Source: Leptospiraceae bacterium
Lineage (GTDB): Bacteria > Spirochaetota > Leptospiria > Leptospirales > Leptospiraceae
Length of the DNA stretch: 64,000 bases
Reading direction: 5' to 3'
NCBI GenBank assembly: GCA_022402465.1
Contig: JAKRSH010000035.1
Coordinates: forward strand, 62,001 to 126,000
The notes under the pieces were generated by a model that did no database searches, had not been told where the DNA came from, and saw nothing but the letters and a program-made list of their open reading frames with translations. A program made the translations under genes and the position numbers. Positions 8,786 through 17,927 of the stretch are shown piece by piece (position 1 is the stretch's first letter; each line of letters starts with the position of its first letter).

Positions 8786-9938
8786 GGATTAATCCAGCAC
8801 TACTAGGAATATTAATCACACGTTCGAATAAATCTTGAGATATATCTAAATTCATCTTAGGAAAATCTTTATACATAGGTAGCGTATGTAAAAGATTCCA
8901 AACTGGACGAGTCATTATTCCGATACCATTAGTTTCTGCCAATATATCTTCCTTTAAATGTTGAAAACCAGGATTAAGGATAAGTGCGTTTAACCAGTAA
9001 TTACTTTGAAAGTTCTCTTTTTCTGAAAACAAACTAACAAAATTTAGATCAGAAAAAGATTCCTTATAATTATTGTATAAATTTCTTTTTTGTTTTAAAA
9101 ATCTTGGGAGAGAATCTAACTGGGCACAACCTAGCGCTGCATTTAAATTAGGCATCCTATAATTATAACCAACTTGATCATGGGAGAATTCCCATTTATG
9201 ATATAATTTAGCAGTAGAAGTTAAATGTTTTATTTTTTTAAAATCATTTTCATTGTTTATTAAAATAGCTCCGCCTCCGCCTGTAGTAATAATTTTATTT
9301 CCATTAAAACTTAATATTCCTAAATTTCCAAAAGTTCCTGTATGGCGACCTTTTATAAAGCTACCTAGAGATTCTGCAGCATCCTCAATTACGATTAGAT
9401 TAAACCTTTTAGCTATATCAATAATTCCTTCCATGTCTACGGGATGACCAAAACAATGCATTGGAATAATTGCGCGAATAGGTCTTTGTGTATATTTGTT
9501 AACTAAAACATTATTTTTTATAATTCCAATTTCAATTAGATAATCATTGATTCTTTTCGGGCATAGACCTAAAGTTCTTTCTTCGATATCAACAAAATGA
9601 GGAATTGCATTACAATATCTCACTGCATTAGCTGTTGCTACAAAGCTAAATGTTGGAATTAGAATTTCATCATTAGGTTCTATACCAGAATAAACTAATG
9701 CAATATGCAATGCAGAAGTTCCATTAACCACTGCAACTACAAACTTTGAGCCCGTAAATTCTGTTAATTTATTCTCGAACTTGTCGACAAATTTTCCTAC
9801 TGATGAGACAAAACTAGAATCTATACATTCTTTAAGATTATACAATTCATTTCCATCAAATAAAGGTTCATGCAAATTTGCAGTATCAACTCCTATGCTT
9901 TTCCTGATTCTGGAAATAATTAACTCTGATTCTTTCAT
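8772..9938 (-). CDS. legC: PLP-dependent sugar aminotransferase (LegC-like, DegT/DnrJ/EryC1 family)
   Basis: A 388-residue fold-type I aminotransferase. GTSALHIALVYSGI binds the PLP phosphate, VIEDAAESLGSFIKG contains the Asp that contacts the PLP ring nitrogen, and SFNGNKIITTGGGG holds the Schiff-base Lys. The N-terminal region (LHEPLFDGNELYNLKECIDSS) is typical of LegC. It would aminate C4 of the GDP-4-keto-6-deoxy-GlcNAc made by LegB. It is followed immediately by the LegH acetyltransferase with overlapping frames, the usual pairing. Confidence 0.85.
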   Translation of the reverse strand: MKESELIISRIRKSIGVDTANLHEPLFDGNELYNLKECIDSSFVSSVGKFVDKFENKLTEFTGSKFVVAVVNGTSALHIALVYSGIEPNDEILIPTFSFVATANAVRYCNAIPHFVDIEERTLGLCPKRINDYLIEIGIIKNNVLVNKYTQRPIRAIIPMHCFGHPVDMEGIIDIAKRFNLIVIEDAAESLGSFIKGRHTGTFGNLGILSFNGNKIITTGGGGAILINNENDFKKIKHLTSTAKLYHKWEFSHDQVGYNYRMPNLNAALGCAQLDSLPRFLKQKRNLYNNYKESFSDLNFVSLFSEKENFQSNYWLNALILNPGFQHLKEDILAETNGIGIMTRPVWNLLHTLPMYKDFPKMNLDISQDLFERVINIPSSAGLIHGNN

Positions 9939-9953
9939 TTAATAGGGGTTTAT

Positions 9954-10958
9954 TTATCTTATATTGTAGTAAGTTTTAAACCAATCGATCATTTTACTTA
10001 CTCCTGTTTCTAATTCAGTTCTAGGGGTATAACCTATATTTCTGCTTAACTCAGTTACATCCGCCCAAGTATCCGCTATATCTCCAGGTTGGATCGGGTA
10101 CATCTCCATAATAGCTTTTTTCCCTATAAATTTTTCTAGCGCTTTAATAAAATCTATCAATTGAATTGGCTTATTGTTTCCAATATTATATATCGCATAT
10201 GGAGGATTTGATAACTGTGTAATTTCATCATATTTATGCGGAATATGATCAATGATTCTAATCACACCTTCAACAACATCATCTACATATGTAAAATCTC
10301 TTTTATGATTTCCGTGATTAAATACATGAATTGGTTCATTCTCAAAAATTCTCTTAGTAAATAGATAAGGAGCCATATCAGGTCTACCCCAAGGCCCGTA
10401 GACTGTGAAAAAACGCAAACCTGTGCAAGGAATTTTATACAGGTGACTATATGCATGTGCTAGTAATTCGTTACTTTTTTTTGTTGCCGCATAGACATTC
10501 AAAGGAAAATCAACATTCTGATTGACAGAAAACGGAACATCTGTATTAGAGCCGTAAACTGAACTTGAAGATGCATAAATGAAATGCTTTATATTCTTTT
10601 TTTTGATTATTTCTAACAAATTCACAAAGCCAAGAACGTTACTCTCGATATACAATTGTGGATTTTCTCTCGAATAACGAACACCTGCTTGTGCAGCTAA
10701 ATGTATTACAACATCAATCGACTCAGAAACTAGCTTATCATTCATTTCATTAAAATTTGCTATATCCTGTCGATAATGTTTATAATTACTGTCCTTTAGA
10801 ATTTCATTTATCCTATCTTCTTTTAATTGAGGATTATAATAATCATTATGATTATCCATTCCAATAACGCGATAGCCCAGCGACAACAGACGTTTTGTTA
10901 CGTGTGACCCGATAAATCCCGCAGAACCTGTTACTAAAACTGTGTTTTTTTCATTCAT
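9954..10958 (-). CDS. NAD-dependent sugar epimerase, UDP-glucuronate 4-epimerase-like
   Basis: An extended SDR of 334 residues with VTGSAGFIGSHV (NAD loop), SSSSVYG and YAATK (catalytic Ser and Tyr-x3-Lys) and FFTVYGPWGRPDMAPYLF. The last motif is characteristic of UDP-glucuronate 4-epimerases (conversion to UDP-galacturonate). The frame opens with two TTG codons, but the ATG at 10958 is preferred. It sits between LegB and LegC, which normally act in sequence, so it is either an insertion supplying another O-antigen sugar or an extra epimerisation step. The galacturonate assignment is by motif only. Confidence 0.7.
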   Translation of the reverse strand: MNEKNTVLVTGSAGFIGSHVTKRLLSLGYRVIGMDNHNDYYNPQLKEDRINEILKDSNYKHYRQDIANFNEMNDKLVSESIDVVIHLAAQAGVRYSRENPQLYIESNVLGFVNLLEIIKKKNIKHFIYASSSSVYGSNTDVPFSVNQNVDFPLNVYAATKKSNELLAHAYSHLYKIPCTGLRFFTVYGPWGRPDMAPYLFTKRIFENEPIHVFNHGNHKRDFTYVDDVVEGVIRIIDHIPHKYDEITQLSNPPYAIYNIGNNKPIQLIDFIKALEKFIGKKAIMEMYPIQPGDIADTWADVTELSRNIGYTPRTELETGVSKMIDWFKTYYNIR

Positions 10959-10973
10959 GTTGTTCAACAAATT

Positions 10974-11972
10974 TTACAAATTATAAACATTTGATTTGTA
11001 ATTTTTCAATATCTCGCTTTGCCGAAACCACTCGATAGTTTTTTCTAGTCCTCTTCTTAGTCCTTCCCTCCCTGAAAATTTTGGAGTCCAATTTAATATC
11101 TTTTTTGCTTTTCCGTTACTCGCCCAAAGCCTTTCCACTTCACTCAACTTAGGCCGAAGTCGATTGTCTTTGGTTTCCAATTGAATTTCTTTTCCTATTA
11201 TATTCGATATAATTTCAATAGTTTCTCCAATGCTTATCTCAAAATCACTTCCTAAGTTTATTACTTGACCTAAAGCTTGATTTGATTCTAGAGCTTTTAT
11301 AAAACCATCAACAGTATCTTCGATATAATTAAAATCCCTTGTTGGATGTGTAGATCCTATTTGTATCTTTTCATTTCCTGCCAAAATTTGAGTAATCACC
11401 GTAGGAATTACTGCCCTCGCTGACTGTCTAGGGCCATAGGTGTTAAATGGTCTCACTATACACACAGGTGTTTCAAATGATAAGAAAAATGACAATGCCA
11501 TCTGGTCTGCTCCAATCTTACTCGCCGAGTATGGTGATTGACCTAGTAAGGGATGTTCCTCCGTTATGGGAACAAATTTGGCTGTACCATAAACTTCACT
11601 AGTCGAGGTATGAATTACTTTTTTAATTCCTAATTTGCGCGCCGCTTGAACTACGTTTAGGGTTCCCTTTACATTTGTATCCACGTAAGTGTCAGGTGAA
11701 TGATAAGAATAAGGAATAGCAATCAAAGCGGCCAGATGAAGCACCGACTCGCAGTCCTTCATGGCTTCGTGTACACCATGTGGATCTCGAATATCTCCCA
11801 AAAAAACCTCAAATTTACCTTTTACACTCGGATCACATTGATCTAACCACCCCCAAGAATTAAATGAGTTATAAAATACGAATGCTTTTACTTCATATCC
11901 TCTTCTTACTAATTCTTCGGTTAAATGAGATCCGATAAATCCATCCGCGCCTGTTACTAATATTTTTTTCAT
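10974..11972 (-). CDS. legB: NAD-dependent 4,6-dehydratase LegB
   Basis: A 332-residue extended SDR: VTGADGFIGSHLTEEL (NAD site), HTSTSEVYGTAKF with the Thr-Ser-Glu triad typical of 4,6-dehydratases, YSASKIGADQMAL (Tyr-x3-Lys) and RPFNTYGPRQSARAVIPT. The combination NSWGWLD near residue 43 plus GPRQSARAVIP is typical of LegB, which forms the 4-keto-6-deoxy intermediate from GDP-GlcNAc. It is the first enzyme of the nonulosonate block in transcription order, 12 bp after a Gfo/Idh gene. Confidence 0.85.
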   Translation of the reverse strand: MKKILVTGADGFIGSHLTEELVRRGYEVKAFVFYNSFNSWGWLDQCDPSVKGKFEVFLGDIRDPHGVHEAMKDCESVLHLAALIAIPYSYHSPDTYVDTNVKGTLNVVQAARKLGIKKVIHTSTSEVYGTAKFVPITEEHPLLGQSPYSASKIGADQMALSFFLSFETPVCIVRPFNTYGPRQSARAVIPTVITQILAGNEKIQIGSTHPTRDFNYIEDTVDGFIKALESNQALGQVINLGSDFEISIGETIEIISNIIGKEIQLETKDNRLRPKLSEVERLWASNGKAKKILNWTPKFSGREGLRRGLEKTIEWFRQSEILKNYKSNVYNL

Positions 11973-11983
11973 GAATTGCTACA

Positions 11984-12937
11984 TTAAGTGATTGGTAATA
12001 TTGTCGATTCCTTTTTTATACTTTGTTCATAATGCAATAAAAGGGAACGAATGAAAATCGTATGTTGTTCTATTGATTCCGACAAAGTTGGTAAAAGAAT
12101 CTTATTTTGATTTTGAATATCTTCTATTAATTTTTTGGTTAATGAACTTTGATATTCGCATGTTCCTAATATTTCAGTTCCGTCAGAGCATTTGGCTATT
12201 CCATCCCGTTCAAAAACTTCCCACGATTTATCTCTAATCTTAATTTGAATTCTAAAATTTCGATCTAATTCTTTACTTGTTAACAAAAGCTCCGATCCAT
12301 CTTCAAAGAACACTTTAAGTTCGCCGTATATATCCCAAAAACCATTTCTTGTCGATGGATACCACTCGGTATTTAATCCATCTGTATCAATTCGATATAT
12401 TTTTGTCGAATTCCATCGGCCGATTAAATCAATGTAATGTATAGCATTACATGCTAAACCACGGATATCGAGATAGGATGCTTTTAAAGGAACATTCTTC
12501 TCTGATACATCTTTAAGATTCTGATACAATGACCACAGGTGCATGGGAGTATTTACCCACACTCCGTCCGAATTTTTTAATAATTCTCCAAGATTTAATA
12601 GATCTGCGATACTTTGAGTAAGTACCTTTTCTAAAATCCAATATTTTATATTACTTTGATTCAGAATAATTTTAACGACATCCAATCTGACATCTGCAGT
12701 AGTAGCTACAATACATACAGAAAAAAAAGAGGGTAAATCATTAACATCTGAAATATAATTTATGTTATGCTTAGTTACATCACTCGATACTTCACCCCAT
12801 CTTTGAGCTGCTAAATTTAAAGCTTCTTTAGACTTATCGAAAACAAATATTTCCAAGGGAGAAGAAACTGGGTACAAACCTTGAAGATATCGTGTACCCA
12901 ACTGTCCTGAGCCTGCGATAAGAATTTTATAGGTCAT
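11984..12937 (-). CDS. Gfo/Idh/MocA-like oxidoreductase
   Basis: A 317-residue protein. The N-terminus ILIAGSGQLGTRYLQGL is a Rossmann dinucleotide loop. WILEKVLTQS near residue 125 is a degenerate form of the family EKP motif, with EKV instead of EKP. The rest is divergent. Its start overlaps the previous Gfo/Idh gene by 11 bp, so two oxidoreductases are made together. The missing EKP proline/lysine arrangement leaves it uncertain whether this member is catalytic. Substrate is unknown. Confidence 0.6.
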   Translation of the reverse strand: MTYKILIAGSGQLGTRYLQGLYPVSSPLEIFVFDKSKEALNLAAQRWGEVSSDVTKHNINYISDVNDLPSFFSVCIVATTADVRLDVVKIILNQSNIKYWILEKVLTQSIADLLNLGELLKNSDGVWVNTPMHLWSLYQNLKDVSEKNVPLKASYLDIRGLACNAIHYIDLIGRWNSTKIYRIDTDGLNTEWYPSTRNGFWDIYGELKVFFEDGSELLLTSKELDRNFRIQIKIRDKSWEVFERDGIAKCSDGTEILGTCEYQSSLTKKLIEDIQNQNKILLPTLSESIEQHTIFIRSLLLHYEQSIKKESTILPIT

Positions 12938-13865
12938 AGATTCTTTTCACTAGCTCCATAGTTTTCAAAGATCCTTGAATATTCTCTAAATTAGATCTTT
13001 GATTTTTGATCGCTTTTAAAAACTCCTCAGCTTGTAACTTAAGCCCAGGTTTGAAATCAATATCTAGTTGACCTTTTTCATAAGTTTCTACTTTTCTCGA
13101 ACCAAAATCTTGAACAATTACTTGCTCTAAAGGTCGCATCTCCCATCTTCGCTTTTGAGTTGTAACTGAAACTGACCAAGGACCTGGAGCGTTCCATTGG
13201 CATTGATATATTCCAACATCACCAAAACTTGATGATATCTTGCTCGCAACAAACTTTGGGGAGCCTGGCTCCCACTTGAAAATTGGATCGACGGATTCTA
13301 TCTCCCCTCGCAGAAAGATGCGAAAATAATCTATAATGTGTATTGAATTTGCATACATCCAATTCTCTAAAACATTATCAGGCTGACCGCCTAATTTAGC
13401 TGATATTAAATCTTCTTGGTCCAAAACACTTACAATTCTATTTCCTTGGAACTCTTTTATATCGTTTAGCACTTTCTGTGTGCTTGCAAAGTATCTTCGA
13501 TTGAATGCTACGTATACTTTCGAATTATTTTTTATAGCCTCTTCACAAAGAAATTTTGCTTCTTGAAAATTATAACCAATAGGCTTTTCAATCATCAAGG
13601 ACCATGGGTACTTAAAAGACTCCAAACAAACTTCTTTTGTCGATAGCTCTGGAACACTTACTATAAGACCATTTGGTGATTTTTCATTATATAAATGCTC
13701 AATACTATTTGCTACGAATTCAATCCCGTATTTTTTTGCTAAATTTTCTGCTTTGGTTTTTGTTCTTGAATAAATTCCAACTGCATTTACTTCTGGAAAA
13801 CTTTTGAAGGCACGTATGTGCTCTTCTGTCATATAACCTGCACCAATAAAAGCAATTTTTATCAT
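12927..13865 (-). CDS. Gfo/Idh/MocA family oxidoreductase
   Basis: A 312-residue protein with a clear NAD(P) fold: IAFIGAGYMTEEHIRAF, then IYSRTKTKAENLAKKYG, and LMIEKPIGYNFQEAKFL with the canonical EKP motif near residue 93. The C-terminal half has the expected alpha/beta dimerisation domain. It overlaps gmhB by 4 bp, so it is read from the same transcript as the heptose genes. It could oxidise or reduce a sugar made here, but no substrate can be assigned. Confidence 0.75.
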   Translation of the reverse strand: MIKIAFIGAGYMTEEHIRAFKSFPEVNAVGIYSRTKTKAENLAKKYGIEFVANSIEHLYNEKSPNGLIVSVPELSTKEVCLESFKYPWSLMIEKPIGYNFQEAKFLCEEAIKNNSKVYVAFNRRYFASTQKVLNDIKEFQGNRIVSVLDQEDLISAKLGGQPDNVLENWMYANSIHIIDYFRIFLRGEIESVDPIFKWEPGSPKFVASKISSSFGDVGIYQCQWNAPGPWSVSVTTQKRRWEMRPLEQVIVQDFGSRKVETYEKGQLDIDFKPGLKLQAEEFLKAIKNQRSNLENIQGSLKTMELVKRIYDL

Positions 13866-14425
13866 TGTAAATCCGACTCTTGTATAAATTTTAAAAATTC
13901 TTTATGATTAGCAAATACATGTTTCGCTTTTGATATAAAATTATAATTTATTTCAGGATGAGACTTTATCAAATAATTATTGACTATTCCAGCATTAATT
14001 CCAGCCATTATATCGCTTTCTTTGTCTCCGACTAGAATTGACTGTGTGAGAGTGATATTGAATTCTTTTAGCGCTTGAATAATCATACCTGTCCCAGGTT
14101 TTCTACAATCACAAATTCTTTTAAACCTTTCAATTGTTCCCTTCGGGTGATGGGGGCAATAGAATACTTTATCTATTTTAATCTCTTGCGCTTCAAATTC
14201 TCTTAACATCCATGAGTTCAGTTTATCAAAATCTGTCTCGGTATATTTTCCTTTCGCAATTCCAGCTTGATTTGTGATTATAAAAATCAGAAATTTTCTT
14301 TTTGAAAAGTAATCTATTATAGCGAAAATCTCTTTTTGAAAAACAAAATCTTCTATTTTATATACATAGTTTCGTTCTTCATTGATAATTCCATCACGAT
14401 CTAAGAATAAGGCTTTACTTTTCAA
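13862..14425 (-). CDS. gmhB: D-glycero-D-manno-heptose 1,7-bisphosphate 7-phosphatase
   Basis: A 187-residue HAD-family phosphatase. FLDRDGIINEE is the DxDGT-type nucleophile motif, IITNQAGIAKG is motif II, and CPHHPKGTIERFKRICDCRKP supplies the Cys/His zinc loop and the substrate-binding loop typical of GmhB. ILVGDKESDIMAGINAG is motif IV. It removes the 7-phosphate in the GDP-heptose route. It starts with TTG overlapping the gmhA stop (TTGA) and is flanked by gmhA and hddC upstream. Confidence 0.9.
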   Translation of the reverse strand: MKSKALFLDRDGIINEERNYVYKIEDFVFQKEIFAIIDYFSKRKFLIFIITNQAGIAKGKYTETDFDKLNSWMLREFEAQEIKIDKVFYCPHHPKGTIERFKRICDCRKPGTGMIIQALKEFNITLTQSILVGDKESDIMAGINAGIVNNYLIKSHPEINYNFISKAKHVFANHKEFLKFIQESDLQ

Positions 14426-15021
14426 GAACGTGGTTTTAAGTGATTAAATATTTTATCTTCGACGTAAGCACAAATGATATGACCTATTAAAATATGAGAT
14501 TCTTGGATTCTAGGAGTCTCCTTGGAATGAACGCAGATACATACATCACATAGCTGTTTCATCGAACCTCCACTTTCACTAGTGAGTCCAATGACCTTCA
14601 TACCTTTTTTATGGGCAGACTCTATCGCACTGATTATATTGGGAGAATTTCCTGAAGTTGAAATAGCAAGGAAAATATCTCCTTCAGAAGCTAATGCTTC
14701 AATTTGCCTTGAGAATAATTTCTCATAGCCATAATCATTACCTATTGCAGTTAGAACAGAAGTATCAGTTGTTAATGCAATTGATGGCAATCCTGGTCTA
14801 TCAAAAAAAAACCTACTGACAAACTCACCTGCTATGTGCTGTGCATCTGCCGCACTTCCACCATTGCCTGCTATAAGAGTTTTTTTCTGATTTCTATATG
14901 CAAACAAAGTAAGTTCGCATGCATCGCGTAAGCAGTCCATAAAGGTAAGATCGGCCAATCCTTTGGTTTTTGTCTCAATGGATAATTGATATTGGTTTGT
15001 TATGAATTCTAAAGTAGTCAT
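14422..15021 (-). CDS. gmhA: Sedoheptulose 7-phosphate isomerase
   Basis: A 199-residue SIS-domain protein. AGNGGSAADAQHIAGEFVSR is the GmhA signature, with the Ser and metal/substrate-binding residues. AISTSGNSPNIISAIESA and LTSESGGSMKQLCD complete the SIS fold, and QESHILIGHIICAYVE near the C-terminus holds the conserved His region. It converts sedoheptulose 7-phosphate to D-glycero-D-manno-heptose 7-phosphate. It starts directly after the hddC stop and shares 4 bp with gmhB. Confidence 0.92.
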   Translation of the reverse strand: MTTLEFITNQYQLSIETKTKGLADLTFMDCLRDACELTLFAYRNQKKTLIAGNGGSAADAQHIAGEFVSRFFFDRPGLPSIALTTDTSVLTAIGNDYGYEKLFSRQIEALASEGDIFLAISTSGNSPNIISAIESAHKKGMKVIGLTSESGGSMKQLCDVCICVHSKETPRIQESHILIGHIICAYVEDKIFNHLKPRS

Positions 15022-15711
15022 CTAATACTCAATTTTTACTTGTGCTTCTATATATCTTTGTTTCGTGCCTATATCCACAACATTTGATTGAACGACAAAG
15101 GCAAAGCAGGATTCTTGCGAAAGCACTAAAGGAAATAACTCTTTTTCAAGTGAAAATTTTTTTAAATCTTTGCTTTTATAAAAAAGGTCTTTTGGCAAAA
15201 GATATATTCCAGCGTTGATTACTGCTTGGCCACTTACGGCCTTTTCTTCAAATTTCAAAATTTGGTCATTGGAATCTAATGAAATTGTTCCGTAATCAGA
15301 TGCTTCTTCAATCCTAGATGCAACTAAAGAAAAATAACTATTTTTTTTATGATGAAAATTAAGAAATTCCTTATAATCAATTTTACAAAAACTATCTCCA
15401 TTTAGGGCAATAAATGGATCTGTATTTATCATGGATATAGCATTTTGAATTGCACCTCCTGTACCTAGCGGAGTATCTTCAATTGAAAATATATATTCTG
15501 CATCTCTCTTTGAATTATAATATTCGATAACTTGATTTGATAAATGTCCTACACATAATAAAATTCTGGAAACTCCTTGCCGAACAAGTTGATCGGTTAT
15601 AATTTCGAGCATAGGTTTTCCCTTAATCTCTGCTAAGCCTTTAGGTTTCGTTGTAGAAACCGACTGAAAACGAGTACCAAGGCCACCACATAAAATTAAC
15701 GCATCATACAT
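15022..15711 (-). CDS. hddC: D-glycero-D-manno-heptose 1-phosphate guanylyltransferase-like nucleotidyltransferase
   Basis: A 229-residue nucleotidyltransferase with ALILCGGLGTRFQSVSTTKPK (nucleotide loop), TPLGTGGAIQNA and NGDSFCKID (metal-binding Asp). Size and motifs match HddC, which joins GMP to heptose 1-phosphate. Adjacency to gmhA and gmhB supports the heptose substrate, while similar enzymes accept other hexose 1-phosphates. It is followed by gmhA with no spacer and preceded by the ColD-like gene with a 6-bp gap. Confidence 0.8.
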   Translation of the reverse strand: MYDALILCGGLGTRFQSVSTTKPKGLAEIKGKPMLEIITDQLVRQGVSRILLCVGHLSNQVIEYYNSKRDAEYIFSIEDTPLGTGGAIQNAISMINTDPFIALNGDSFCKIDYKEFLNFHHKKNSYFSLVASRIEEASDYGTISLDSNDQILKFEEKAVSGQAVINAGIYLLPKDLFYKSKDLKKFSLEKELFPLVLSQESCFAFVVQSNVVDIGTKQRYIEAQVKIEY

Positions 15712-15717
15712 AAGATT

Positions 15718-16884
15718 TTAATTCGTTTTATTTAATAAATTGCATAGTTTTAGGATTTGTTCTTTTTCCAAATCGGGATAATTTCCTATATAAAATCCGA
15801 AGAAATGAATATGTTCGACATTCGGAAAATTCTTCCAAGAACCTGCAGGTACATAATTTATCAAGTATGGTTGACGCATTTGATTTCCTCCACCAGCGCT
15901 CCCTCTTCGATATTCTATTTTATTTTCCTTCAGAACGTTCATTATTCTCTGACAAAAATCTAAATCCTTCTTTTTAAGCACAAGATTAAGAGCATAATTA
16001 CAACTTCCTTCTAAGACAAAATCTGTGTAAAATTTTTCGGAATCTAAATTCTTAAGAAATATCTCAAAATTTTCTCTACGCTTCTTATTATTTTCATCTA
16101 ATCTTTTTAGTTGATTTCTGCCAATAACAGCATTTAATTCCGTACTACGAATATTAAATGCGGGATATGCAAATATAAATTCAGGATTTAACTCTGGATA
16201 ATTCTTAATGTATTCCTGTTTATAAAATTCTCCATCAGTTTCTCTTACCATACCGTGTGAACGAAACATTCTAGCCATTTGGTATATATTTTCATCATTT
16301 GTAGAAATCATGCCCCCCTCTATAGTACTCATATGATGGGCATAATAAAAAGAGAAATTTGAAATCAATCCAAAATTACCTAGTTTGATTCCTTTGTGAG
16401 TAGCACCATGTGACTCACAAACATCTTCGATTAGGACAATATTTTTATCATTTAATATTTTAAGAAGCTCATCCGAAATTCCATTGAAACCTTGCACATG
16501 AGTGACTAAAACAGCCTTAGTTTTATTAGTAATCTTCTTTATAATCTCATCATTGTCCATTGATAGTGTTTTAGGATTTATGTCTGCGAAAACAGGAGTA
16601 AAGCCATTTTGAATTACGGCTGCTACGTCCGAAACCCAACCAAGCGGTGAAACAATTACTTCTCCTGTTGGATTTAATGCATTTAATATAGCTAAAGTGG
16701 CTAGGTTTGCAGATGCACCCGAGTTAACAAAAACACTATATTTTGTTCCTAACCAGTCATTCCATTCTTCTTCGAAACTACGAACGTTTTTACTTTGAGT
16801 TAGAATCGGTTCCCCTTGTAAAAATTCTATTAGATAATTTATGTCATCTTTTGAAATATTGTTTTGCATCAGCGGCCAGTTCAT
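15718..16884 (-). CDS. ColD/RfbH-like PLP-dependent sugar 3-dehydratase (His replaces catalytic Lys)
   Basis: A 388-residue fold-type I PLP protein of the DegT/DnrJ/EryC1 superfamily. NSGASANLATLAIL binds the cofactor phosphate and VLIEDVCESHGATHKG contains the ring-nitrogen Asp. At the Schiff-base position, SFYYAHHMSTIEGG, residue 183 is His where aminotransferases have Lys. His here is the hallmark of GDP-4-keto-6-deoxymannose 3-dehydratase (ColD) and its CDP counterpart RfbH, which remove the C3 hydroxyl. No RfbH-type iron-sulphur cysteine cluster is evident, favouring a ColD-like mechanism. The GMD-like dehydratase at 17928 would supply its 4-keto substrate. Confidence 0.8.
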   Translation of the reverse strand: MNWPLMQNNISKDDINYLIEFLQGEPILTQSKNVRSFEEEWNDWLGTKYSVFVNSGASANLATLAILNALNPTGEVIVSPLGWVSDVAAVIQNGFTPVFADINPKTLSMDNDEIIKKITNKTKAVLVTHVQGFNGISDELLKILNDKNIVLIEDVCESHGATHKGIKLGNFGLISNFSFYYAHHMSTIEGGMISTNDENIYQMARMFRSHGMVRETDGEFYKQEYIKNYPELNPEFIFAYPAFNIRSTELNAVIGRNQLKRLDENNKKRRENFEIFLKNLDSEKFYTDFVLEGSCNYALNLVLKKKDLDFCQRIMNVLKENKIEYRRGSAGGGNQMRQPYLINYVPAGSWKNFPNVEHIHFFGFYIGNYPDLEKEQILKLCNLLNKTN

Positions 16885-16912
16885 ATATCTTTCATCCTGA
16901 ATCTTTTTTTGT

Positions 16913-17920
16913 TTATAAATCTTTCTCGATAAATTTTCTAAGTAAATCCAAATCTTTTCGATATTTATTGAATCGAATTAAGTAATATTTTTGCTTCAAA
17001 AATCTTTTTAGATTTGGAAATCTATTGACAGTTCTCATCAAGAATCGTGGGTTTGTACTTAAATGATTATTTTTTTTCTTTTTCAAAAAACTACTAACAT
17101 AGTTCGAAAGAGCTTGGTGCGCGACTGTTTGCGCTTCTTCATTAGAAATAGGACTTGTTTGAATCAGATTATTCGTTAGGGTATCAAGAAAAATTTTACT
17201 CGCATTGACCCAATTTTCAGATAATAACCAATCTAATGCATCAAGTTGAAAATTTCTATTAAAATGGTCTTGTCTAATTAAATATAATCTTTCGATTTTG
17301 ACAGAATCACCATTGATTAAAGCCATATAATTAGACAACAATTCTGTATAACAACGATCTTTTATCCGATCAAACTCATTGATATCATGCAAAAATTCTT
17401 TTGTCCTATGAACTGAAAATTGTGCTGGGATAAAATTTTTACTAATTGTTAATAATCTCTCTGCTCCACTACTTGCAACTATGTGAGTATTTCGAATATT
17501 ATAATTTAATGAATTTAATTTTCCATAAGCAGTATCATTTTCTATTGTAAATACGATTCCTTCTCCTTGAGCAATTCGTGCTTTCTTATTTTCAATTAAT
17601 ACTTTAATACAATCGTCGATTGCATCAGGAACCAGGAAATCATCATCTCCACAAAAAGCGCAATAATCCTCTGATACCTTTGAGGCGAGAAACTTCATTC
17701 CCATTTCGGCGCCTAACTCTGGAATAGCAAAAGTGAAAACTGGAAAACTGTATCGAGCTCTATTGATCTGGTTGACTAACTCTTCATAAAGAGTTTTAGA
17801 ACTGGAATCTCCGATATATACAGTATGATGAGATTTTAATTTTTCATAATATTCTAATTGGCGAATGACAAATTCTAACCTATTTTTTGTAGGAATAATT
17901 ATTCCTGCATTATTTTTCAA
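16913..17920 (-). CDS. Family 2-like glycosyltransferase
   Basis: A 335-residue protein. GIIIPTKNRLEFVIRQLEYY at the N-terminus is the GT-A nucleotide-binding strand and loop of family 2 transferases. CAFCGDDDFLVPDAID near residue 90-105 contains the acidic DDD metal-binding motif. The C-terminal 60 residues are basic (KKKKNNHLSTNPR, RFLKQKYYLIRF), suggesting contact with the membrane and a lipid-linked acceptor. It starts with TTG, 7 bp after the GMD-like gene, and lies inside the deoxysugar block, so it may transfer that product. Confidence 0.7.
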   Translation of the reverse strand: MKNNAGIIIPTKNRLEFVIRQLEYYEKLKSHHTVYIGDSSSKTLYEELVNQINRARYSFPVFTFAIPELGAEMGMKFLASKVSEDYCAFCGDDDFLVPDAIDDCIKVLIENKKARIAQGEGIVFTIENDTAYGKLNSLNYNIRNTHIVASSGAERLLTISKNFIPAQFSVHRTKEFLHDINEFDRIKDRCYTELLSNYMALINGDSVKIERLYLIRQDHFNRNFQLDALDWLLSENWVNASKIFLDTLTNNLIQTSPISNEEAQTVAHQALSNYVSSFLKKKKNNHLSTNPRFLMRTVNRFPNLKRFLKQKYYLIRFNKYRKDLDLLRKFIEKDL

Positions 17921-17927
17921 TCTATAC

